Below, one piece after another: positions 7,438 to 13,018 of a stretch of DNA of 15,182 bases (positions are counted from its first letter, which is position 1; each line of letters begins with the position of its first letter). The position numbers were made by a program, and so were the translations under genes. The notes below the pieces were generated by a model, which searched no databases, had not been told where the DNA came from, and saw nothing but the letters and a program-made list of their open reading frames with translations. The stretch comes from Candidatus Aminicenantota bacterium (GTDB taxonomy: Bacteria > Acidobacteriota > Aminicenantia > JAMOAD01). The stretch lies in NCBI GenBank assembly GCA_027070475.1, contig JALXDT010000240.1, positions 1 to 15,182 on the forward strand, given 5' to 3'.

Positions 7438-7947
7438 ATGGGCGAGGATATACAGCTGAAAAAGGAAAAATATGAAGATTTCTACAGAAAATTAAGAGGG
7501 AAAATATTCAAATGGGTAAAGGAAGGTAAATTAAATAACCAGACAAAGGGTTGGGCTGGTAGATTTACGGAATACCTGATAATTTTGCCTGATCTTCTCT
7601 ATATGATGATAAAAATCTTGTTCGATAAGGAAGTTCCCGTAAAAAGTAAAGCTTTAATAGTGGTGGCTACAACATATCTTTTCTCTCCCATAGATGTTAT
7701 TCCTGATTTTATTCCTGTTGTTGGCTTTGTGGATGATCTTCTTGTCACAATAATTATTTTAAATAGAATAATTAATTCTGATGATCCTGTTTTAAAACAA
7801 AAGATGAAAGAATACTGGCCGGGAGATGAAGATATCTTTCTTCAGATTAAAAATATAATGGCTATAATTAATCAATTTGCTTCAGAGATTCCAAAAGGAA
7901 TATTAAAATTTATGAATGAAGGCAAAAATAAAGGAGGAAAAAATTGA
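7438..7947 (+). CDS. DUF1232 (YkvA-like) membrane protein
   Basis: A 169-residue protein with a DUF1232 domain at about residues 65-112. The diagnostic motif is LFSPIDVIPDFIPVVGFVDDL (81-101) inside a hydrophobic stretch that is probably one or two membrane helices. The flanks are charged: a basic N-terminal helix (1-42) and a C-terminal helix ending in GKNKGGKN. The family is widespread and its biochemical role is not established. An AAGGAGA SD lies about 8 bp before ATG 7438. The gene begins right after the lipoprotein stop and its own stop overlaps the TTG start of the epimerase gene. The lipoprotein and this protein may both act at the envelope, but that is inference from adjacency only. 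Confidence 0.85.
   Translation: MGEDIQLKKEKYEDFYRKLRGKIFKWVKEGKLNNQTKGWAGRFTEYLIILPDLLYMMIKILFDKEVPVKSKALIVVATTYLFSPIDVIPDFIPVVGFVDDLLVTIIILNRIINSDDPVLKQKMKEYWPGDEDIFLQIKNIMAIINQFASEIPKGILKFMNEGKNKGGKN
7932..7937 (+). promoter_or_regulatory. Shine-Dalgarno site that fixes a TTG start for the epimerase
   Basis: AGGAGG at 7932-7937 lies 6 bp before the TTG at 7944. The next residues (NILVTGGAGFIG) are the very beginning of a Rossmann fold, so no later start is possible and TTG is the real initiator. The site is inside the end of the DUF1232 gene. Confidence 0.8.
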
Positions 7948-8870
7948 ATATTTTAGTTACAGGCGGAGCGGGCTTTATTGGGTCCCATATTGTTGACAGA
8001 TACATTGAAGAGGGGCACAGGGTTGTAATAATAGACAATCTTTATTCGGGGAAAATTGAAAATATTAACCCTGAAGCAAAATTTTACCCTCTTGATATAA
8101 GAAGCAAGGAGGTTGAAATTATTCTTGAACAGGAAAAGATAGATATTATAAACCATCAGGCTGCTCAGATATCGGTTCCTGAATCCGTAAAAAATCCGGA
8201 TTTTGATGCTGATGTGAATATTAAGGGAGTTATCAATCTTTTAACTGCTGCGGTTAAAAAGGGAGTAAAGAGATTTATATTTGCCTCCACCGGAGGAGCT
8301 ATTTACGGAGACACAGAGTATTATCCCTATACTGAGGAGGCAATCCCATATCCTCTTTCACCCTATGCAGTATCAAAATTATCAGCTGAATATTTTATCA
8401 GATATTTTTCAAGCACCAATGATTTAAAGTATGTGATTTTAAGATATTCCAATGTTTACGGGCCAAGGCAGATTCCTCAGGGAGAAGCCGGAGTTATCTC
8501 TATTTTTATGGATAAAATGAGAAAAAATGAAGATGTTATCATATATTCATTTCCCGATGTATACGATGGGATGATAAGAGACTATGTTTATGTAAAAGAT
8601 GTGGCAGAAGCAAATTTGTTGGCTCTTACAAAAGGAGATTTTGAGGAAATAAATATTTCAACATGCAAAGAAACCAAAACTCTGGATCTTTTTCTTATTA
8701 TGAAAAAGGTATTGAAAAGCAGTTCTGAATACAAGATATATCCCCCGAGACTGGGAGATATAAAAAGGAGCTGCTTAAGAAATGAGAAGGCTATGCATAT
8801 TTTAGGGTGGAAGCCTAAATATACTCTTGAAGAGGGTATAGAAGATATGGCAAAGTATTATGATAGGTGA
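7944..8870 (+). CDS. NAD-dependent sugar-nucleotide epimerase/dehydratase (GalE-like)
   Basis: A 308-residue extended short-chain dehydrogenase/reductase, most like UDP-glucose 4-epimerases of the 300-residue bacterial/archaeal class. It shows the NAD-binding GGAGFIG (7-13), Asp31 for the adenine ribose, the NHQAAQISVPES stretch (70-81), Ser115/Thr116 and the catalytic pair Tyr141 and Lys145 in SPYAVSK (139-145), then RYSNVYGPRQ (167-176) and RDYVYVKDVAEA (212-223). Between IYS and RDYV it has FPDVYDGMI, about four residues longer than the usual GDG loop, which could alter substrate binding. It starts with TTG, overlaps the DUF1232 stop and overlaps the SagB gene by 11 bp. The likely role is making a UDP-sugar for surface glycans. 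The exact sugar is not predictable. Confidence 0.87.
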   Translation: MNILVTGGAGFIGSHIVDRYIEEGHRVVIIDNLYSGKIENINPEAKFYPLDIRSKEVEIILEQEKIDIINHQAAQISVPESVKNPDFDADVNIKGVINLLTAAVKKGVKRFIFASTGGAIYGDTEYYPYTEEAIPYPLSPYAVSKLSAEYFIRYFSSTNDLKYVILRYSNVYGPRQIPQGEAGVISIFMDKMRKNEDVIIYSFPDVYDGMIRDYVYVKDVAEANLLALTKGDFEEINISTCKETKTLDLFLIMKKVLKSSSEYKIYPPRLGDIKRSCLRNEKAMHILGWKPKYTLEEGIEDMAKYYDR

Positions 8871-9543
8871 AAAATTTATTAAAGAAAGCTCTATAAAGAT
8901 AGATCTTAAAATTCCCTCTATTAAAAGAGAGAAAAATGTAAAACCTATAAACCTTGTAAATCCCATTCCTGAAGATTTTTTTATCAAGCTGATTACAGAA
9001 AGAAGATCTGTAAGAGAATATTCGGAAAAACCGATGAGTTTTGAACATCTTTCTTTTATTTTATATTCAGCATCCTCTATCTCCGGAGAGAGGATGGGAG
9101 TAAAGCTAAGAACCTATCCTTCAGCAGGCGCAAAATATCCGATAGACATATATGTGGCAGTATTTAATGTTGAAAACCTTGAGCAGGGTATTTATAAATA
9201 CAATGATACAAAATTTCAATTGGAATTATTGGCTAAGGGGGATTATAGAGAAGAGCTTTATGAAATTTCCATTCAGCAGGAATTTGTTAAACAGTCCGCT
9301 ATTATGATTATATTAGTGGCAAGATCGCTGAGGAGTACATATAGGTATGGAGAGAGGGGAATCAGGTATGTTTTAATGGATGCTTCCTATATTTCTTCAA
9401 ATATTTATTTGACCTCAACTTACCTGAATTTGGGAGGCTGTGTCATAGGTTCATTTGCAGATGAAGCCTTTAAGAAATTTTTAAATATAAAAGGGGATGA
9501 AACCTTTGTGGTTTTAGCTCACACAGTCGGCACAATTAAATAA
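8860..9543 (+). CDS. SagB-type nitroreductase (FMN oxidoreductase), standalone
   Basis: A 227-residue FMN-dependent oxidoreductase of the SagB/nitroreductase family. Recognised marks are RRSVREYSEKPM (48-59), TYPSAGAKYPIDIYV (85-99), the IYKYN strand (111-115), YGERGIRYVLMDASYISSNIYL (163-184, cut here only for reading) and GGCVIGSF (192-199). In SagB proteins the family oxidises azolines to azoles in thiazole/oxazole-modified peptides, but related standalone enzymes exist with unknown substrates. No cyclodehydratase, precursor peptide or transporter is in the window, so a peptide-modification role is not supported. ATG 8860 is inside the epimerase end, has only a poor SD and is probably translated by coupling. 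It is the last gene of the operon and faces leuS. Confidence 0.85.
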   Translation: MIGEKFIKESSIKIDLKIPSIKREKNVKPINLVNPIPEDFFIKLITERRSVREYSEKPMSFEHLSFILYSASSISGERMGVKLRTYPSAGAKYPIDIYVAVFNVENLEQGIYKYNDTKFQLELLAKGDYREELYEISIQQEFVKQSAIMIILVARSLRSTYRYGERGIRYVLMDASYISSNIYLTSTYLNLGGCVIGSFADEAFKKFLNIKGDETFVVLAHTVGTIK

Positions 9544-9552
9544 AGACAAAGA

Positions 9553-12030
9553 TTATTTAACAAAAATAGAAACTATTTTCTCTTTTACATAGATAAACTT
9601 CTTTATCTCTTTTCCTTCTATCCACTGTTTGACTTTATTGTCTGAGAGAACAATTTTCTTAATCTCCTCTTCTTCCATTCCTCTCTCCATCTCCATTCTT
9701 GCTCTGACTTTTCCATTAATCTGAACTACAAGAGTAAAACTATCTGCCACAAGGTATTTTTCATTGTATTTCGGCCATTCAGTATCCAAAAGCTTTGTTT
9801 TATGTCCTGTTATCTCCCAGAGCTCCTCTGTAAAATGAGGAGTAAAGGGAGACATTAATTTTAAGATAGCTTCAAGAGCCTCTCTTAAAATTTTCTTTCC
9901 CTCATCATCAGATTGAAGGTTACTCAGATTAGCACTAATAGTATTGTATAATTCCATAATGGAAGCTATTGCAGTATTAAAATGATATCTTTCTCCAAGA
10001 TCTTCCGTTACCTTTTTAATTGTCTGGTGTATTTTTCTTTTAACCTCAATATATTTTTCAGATTCACCTTCAAGTTCAAAAACATCAAGATTAGAGGTAA
10101 CAAGTTTCCATATTTTATTTACAAATCTAAAACTTCCCTCTATACCGCTTTCACTCCATTCAAGATCTTTTTCCGGGGGAGCTGTAAAAAGCATGAAGAG
10201 TCTTACAGTATCAGCTCCATACTTTTTAATCATATCATCGGGATCAACAACATTCCCCTTTGATTTGGACATAGCTGAACCATCCTTGGTTACCATACCT
10301 TGAGTTAAAAGATGCGGAAAAGGTTCATTTATATCTGTTAATCCAAGATCCCTGATAAATTTTGTGAAAAATCTTGAATATATTAGGTGTAAAATCGCAT
10401 GCTCAACTCCACCTATGTATATGTCAACGGGCATCCAGTACTTTGCCTTCTCCCTATCAAACATTGCTTTGTCTTCCTTGGGAGAGGTGTATCTTAAAAA
10501 ATACCATGAGGAATCAAAAAATGTATCCATTGTATCTGTTTCTCTCCTTGCTTCTCCTCCGCACACAGGACACTTGACCTTTGTAAAACTTTCAGATTTA
10601 TCAAGAGGATTACCCTTTATACCTTTAAACTCTATGTCAACCGGAAGTTTTACAGGAAGATCCTCCTCTTTTACAGGAACTACCCCGCATTTGGGACAAT
10701 TAATTACAGGAATGGGTGTTCCCCAATAGCGCTGTCTTGAAATTCCCCAATCTCTTAATCTGTAATTGACCTTTTCTCCTCCGAAACCATGCTCTTTTGC
10801 ATATTCATTCATAGCTTTGTAAGCTTCATCAAAATTCATCCCCGTAAAGGGACCTGAATTTATCAAATATCCTTTTTCTGTGTATGCCTCTTCAAGCTCT
10901 TCGGCTTTAATTATCTTATCTTTTTCAGGTACAATAACTACCTTTATCGGAATATTATATTTTTTTGCAAATTCAAAATCTCTCTCATCGTGAGCAGGAA
11001 CTGCCATAATTGCCCCTGTTCCATACTCCATAAGAACATAATTTGTTATCCAGATTTGAACCTTTTCATTGTTGTATGGATTTATTGCATAAAAGCCTGA
11101 AAAAATACCTTTCTTTTCAGGTTCTTCATCCTTTTTAAACTTTAACTCTCTTACGACATCATCCACCCATTTTTTTATTTCATCTTTATTTTCGGCTTTT
11201 TTAAGGATTTCTCCTACAAGAGGATGCATTGCTGATATTGCCAAAAAGGTTGCTCCGTATATAGTATCAATTCTTGTGGTAAAGATGGGAATATCATAGT
11301 TAAGGTCTTCCGAATGAAAGATCACCTCACTCCCCTTGCTCTTTCCTATCCAATTTTTCTGCATCAAAAGAACCTTTTCAGGCCATCTTTTGAGCTCTTT
11401 GTGCCCCTCTAAAAGTTCCTCAGCATAATCTGTTATTTTTAAAAACCACTGCGATAGCTCTTTTTGCTCAACTTCAGTTCCACATCTCCAGCATTTTCCG
11501 TCAATAACCTGTTCGTTTGCAAGAACAGTATTACAGGAAGGACACCAGTTAACCCAGCTCTTTTTTTTGTAAGCTTTTCCTTTCTCAAGCATTTTAAGGA
11601 AAAGCCATTGATTCCACCTGTAATATTCCTCATCACATGTGGCTACCTCCCTACTCCAATCATAAGAAAACCCCAATCTCTTTAATTGTCCCTTCATATA
11701 CTCTATATTTTCCCTTGTCCACTTTTCTGGATGAAGACCTCTTTTAATAGCTGCATTTTCCGCCGGCAGTCCCAAAGCATCCCAACCAATTGGATGTAAG
11801 ACCGAATATCCCTCCATTTTTTTAAATCTTGCTATAACATCTCCGATGGAATAATTTCTCACATGTCCCATATGAATTTTGCCTGAAGGATATGGAAACA
11901 TTTCAAGACAATAGTATTTTGGTTTTGAGCTATCCTCTTTTGCTTCAAAAGTCTTTTCTTTTTCCCAGATTTTTTGCCACTTTTCTTCAATAGCTTTAAA
12001 ATTGTAAGAGAGATCCTTTTCTTTTCCCAT
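9553..12030 (-). CDS. leuS: Leucyl-tRNA synthetase
   Basis: A class Ia synthetase that charges tRNA-Leu. Starting at ATG 12030 it has 825 residues, usual for bacterial LeuRS. The catalytic domain shows PYPSGKIHMGH (46-56, HIGH motif) and GSAMSKSKGN (584-593, KMSKS loop with Ala in first place). Zinc-type cysteines are Cys163/166/180/183 and Cys445/448/487/490. The CP1 editing domain has FTTRIDTIYG (250-259) and YGTGAIMAVPAHDERD (336-351) with Asp348 as the editing residue. TDTMDTFFDSSWYF (498-511) precedes the KMSKS loop, and the anticodon-binding helical domain and C-terminal INGKVRAR domain (771-778) complete it. The reading frame continues upstream to 12153, but that extension is not LeuRS-like. 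AAGGTGAG at 12034-12041 is a good SD for 12030. Confidence 0.95.
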   Translation of the reverse strand: MGKEKDLSYNFKAIEEKWQKIWEKEKTFEAKEDSSKPKYYCLEMFPYPSGKIHMGHVRNYSIGDVIARFKKMEGYSVLHPIGWDALGLPAENAAIKRGLHPEKWTRENIEYMKGQLKRLGFSYDWSREVATCDEEYYRWNQWLFLKMLEKGKAYKKKSWVNWCPSCNTVLANEQVIDGKCWRCGTEVEQKELSQWFLKITDYAEELLEGHKELKRWPEKVLLMQKNWIGKSKGSEVIFHSEDLNYDIPIFTTRIDTIYGATFLAISAMHPLVGEILKKAENKDEIKKWVDDVVRELKFKKDEEPEKKGIFSGFYAINPYNNEKVQIWITNYVLMEYGTGAIMAVPAHDERDFEFAKKYNIPIKVVIVPEKDKIIKAEELEEAYTEKGYLINSGPFTGMNFDEAYKAMNEYAKEHGFGGEKVNYRLRDWGISRQRYWGTPIPVINCPKCGVVPVKEEDLPVKLPVDIEFKGIKGNPLDKSESFTKVKCPVCGGEARRETDTMDTFFDSSWYFLRYTSPKEDKAMFDREKAKYWMPVDIYIGGVEHAILHLIYSRFFTKFIRDLGLTDINEPFPHLLTQGMVTKDGSAMSKSKGNVVDPDDMIKKYGADTVRLFMLFTAPPEKDLEWSESGIEGSFRFVNKIWKLVTSNLDVFELEGESEKYIEVKRKIHQTIKKVTEDLGERYHFNTAIASIMELYNTISANLSNLQSDDEGKKILREALEAILKLMSPFTPHFTEELWEITGHKTKLLDTEWPKYNEKYLVADSFTLVVQINGKVRARMEMERGMEEEEIKKIVLSDNKVKQWIEGKEIKKFIYVKEKIVSIFVK
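9563..9579 (+). terminator. Weak AT-rich hairpin at the convergent SagB/leuS junction
   Basis: AAAATAG (9563-9569) and CTATTTT (9573-9579) form a 7-bp stem with a 3-nt loop, followed on the plus strand by CTCTTTT. It lies 20 bp past the SagB stop and inside the last codons of leuS. The stem has only one G-C pair, so it is a poor intrinsic terminator. It is listed because no better candidate exists in this 9-bp intergenic gap. Confidence 0.25.
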
Positions 12031-12033
12031 TTT

Positions 12034-12041
12034 CTCACCTT
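12034..12041 (-). promoter_or_regulatory. Shine-Dalgarno site deciding the leuS start
   Basis: Reading the minus strand, AAGGTGAG ends 3 bp before ATG 12030 and AGGTGA is complementary to the usual 16S rRNA tail. The ATG at 12045, five codons upstream in frame, lacks such a site and would make the SD part of the coding region. Confidence 0.65.
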
Positions 12042-12061
12042 CCATAGAGTATAAATACCCT

Positions 12062-12090
12062 ATTTTAATACAGCTTTTCTTAAAAAACAA
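12062..12090 (-). promoter_or_regulatory. Sigma70-like promoter for leuS
   Basis: On the minus strand TTGTTT (12090-12085) and TAAAAT (12067-12062) are 17 bp apart. Transcription would start near 12055, giving a leader of about 25 nt with the SD described above. The leader is too short for a T-box or other leucine-sensing element, and I see none. The promoter lies within the unneeded upstream extension of the leuS reading frame, which supports the shorter start. Confidence 0.5.
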
Positions 12091-12246
12091 ACTTTTTATT
12101 TCTTTTCTAAAATAAAATATAATACTATTTCCTGTTTTAATAATAAAAGACAATACTAATATTCTTTACTTTTTCTGAGATCCTCTATTAAAGGTAAAAT
12201 CCTATTGTTTAATTCTTTCTAATATTGGTGGAACAAAAAGTGCACC

Positions 12247-12275
12247 TTGTTTTTTTAGGTGTTTTACACTATAAT
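12247..12275 (+). promoter_or_regulatory. Sigma70 promoter for the DUF507 gene pair, with a palindrome in its spacer
   Basis: TTGTTT at 12247-12252 and a perfect TATAAT at 12270-12275 are 17 bp apart. The predicted start (about 12282-12284) coincides with the ATG at 12284, and no SD is present before it, so this mRNA looks leaderless. The spacer contains GTGT-TTT-ACAC (12259-12269), an 11-bp palindrome ending at the -10 box that could be an operator. Just upstream, GTGCAC sits at 12240-12245. The rest of the divergent gap (12154-12246) shows no gene. Confidence 0.6.
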
Positions 12276-12283
12276 ATAGTATT

Positions 12284-12562
12284 ATGAGATTAGTGAGCAA
12301 TCAAATTAACCATATGGCCTTTGTTATTGTAAGAGATTTAATAAAAAAGGGATTAATAACAGCAGAAGATAAGAATGAGCTTACAGAGAGAGTTGCCAAG
12401 GTAATCGAAGCAGATCTTAAAAAAGAAGAGGAGCTTGATGAAGAGGTTAAGGAACTTTTACTTCAGTATTCTGAAAAAATGAGAAAAGAGGATGTGGATT
12501 ATGGAGAGATGTTTAGAAAAATAAAAACAATGTTGGCTAAAGAAAAGGGGATAATTTTATGA
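12284..12562 (+). CDS. DUF507 family protein, first copy
   Basis: A 92-residue, highly charged, helical protein of the DUF507 family, whose function is unknown. It begins MRLVSNQINHMAFVIVRDLI, which matches the family's short N-terminal helix pattern, and continues with a second helix containing an acidic middle (KKEEELDEEVKELL at about 46-59) and a basic end (KIKTMLAKEKG). There is no signal peptide or membrane segment, so it is cytoplasmic. ATG 12284 lies 8 bp after a TATAAT box and lacks an SD. The stop overlaps the start of the second DUF507 gene (ATGA), implying coupled translation and perhaps a heteromer. Confidence 0.82.
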   Translation: MRLVSNQINHMAFVIVRDLIKKGLITAEDKNELTERVAKVIEADLKKEEELDEEVKELLLQYSEKMRKEDVDYGEMFRKIKTMLAKEKGIIL

Positions 12563-12849
12563 GATACGGTTTTTCAATAGATAGAATTTCACACATAGCT
12601 AAAGAAATCATAAAAGAATTTTATGAAGATGATGGAGTTGAAATCTATACTGATGATTATACCTTAATTAGAGTTATAAAGGAGTCTATTGAAAAAGAGC
12701 TTGATTTTTATGAGGAATTAAGAGAGAAGGCAAAAGAAAAGGTTCTTTCACAAAAGAAAAATATTCCTGAGGGAAGTAGAGAATGGGATCTTTTGGTAAA
12801 CAAGTACTTTAATGAAGAAATAGATAAATTGGACAAAATCCTGGACTAA
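12559..12849 (+). CDS. DUF507 family protein, second copy
   Basis: A 96-residue paralogue of the preceding protein. It shares the start (MRYGFSIDRISHIAKEIIKEF against MRLVSNQINHMAFVIVRDLI) and the overall two-helix charged architecture, but the middle and C-terminal part (about 45-96) are diverged, with a GSREWDLLVNKYF segment not seen in the first copy. No signal peptide or membrane helix is present. GGGG at 12547-12550 may act as an SD 8 bp before ATG 12559, and the 4-bp overlap suggests translational coupling. Function is unknown. The pairing with the first copy is the main clue. Confidence 0.78.
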   Translation: MRYGFSIDRISHIAKEIIKEFYEDDGVEIYTDDYTLIRVIKESIEKELDFYEELREKAKEKVLSQKKNIPEGSREWDLLVNKYFNEEIDKLDKILD

Positions 12850-12873
12850 TCCCTTTATTAAATGGTCAAAGTG

Positions 12874-12902
12874 TTGACAACTTAATAAAATAATGCTATT
12901 TT
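12874..12902 (+). promoter_or_regulatory. Strong promoter for tRNA-Leu and the tig-clpP-clpX operon
   Basis: A perfect TTGACA (12874-12879) is 17 bp from TATTTT (12897-12902), which has a TGC extension (12894-12896) typical of extended -10 promoters. Transcription would start near 12909, about 12 nt before the tRNA. The -35 box is embedded in two overlapping palindromes, GTCAA-AGTG-TTGAC (12865-12878) and GTTGACAAC (12873-12881), which could be chance or an operator. Confidence 0.65.
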
Positions 12903-12920
12903 TCAATGCATTTTAAAAAA

Positions 12921-13004
12921 GCGAAAGTGGCGGAACTGGCAGACGCATCGGACTTAGGATCCGGTGGGGATTTCCCTGTGGGGGTTCAAGTCCCCCCTTT
13001 CGCA
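12921..13004 (+). tRNA. tRNA-Leu(UAG)
   Basis: An 84-nt class II tRNA. The acceptor stem pairs GCGAAAG (12921-12927) with CTTTCGC (12997-13003), and A13004 is the discriminator base expected for leucine. The anticodon loop reads CTTAGGA, giving anticodon TAG, which decodes CUA and by wobble other CUN codons. A long variable arm (GGGGA-TTT-CCCT) and the T loop TTCAAGT on a GGGGG/CCCCC stem are present. CCA is not encoded and must be added by the CCA-adding enzyme. The tRNA ends 14 bp before the tig start, so the two are probably co-transcribed and separated by tRNA 3' processing. Confidence 0.96.
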
Positions 13005-13018
13005 TTTAGGAGGGTTTT

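Noticed and set aside
10245..10275. Ala in place of the first Lys of the LeuRS KMSKS loop as a defect
   Set aside because: Variation at the first position of this motif is, to my knowledge, common in active LeuRS enzymes. The important MSKS residues are intact.
10364..10729. Plus-strand open frames inside leuS (also at 9982-10263 and 11464-11685)
   Set aside because: They are antisense shadows of a strongly supported synthetase gene and show no ribosome site or domain.
12031..12153. Extension of the leuS reading frame to an upstream start, giving 866 residues
   Set aside because: The extra 41 residues are not LeuRS-like, the stretch contains the likely promoter (12062-12090), and a good SD precedes ATG 12030.
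12154..12283. T-box or other leucine-sensing leader for leuS
   Set aside because: The predicted leuS leader is only about 25 nt, and no T-box motif is present on the minus strand.
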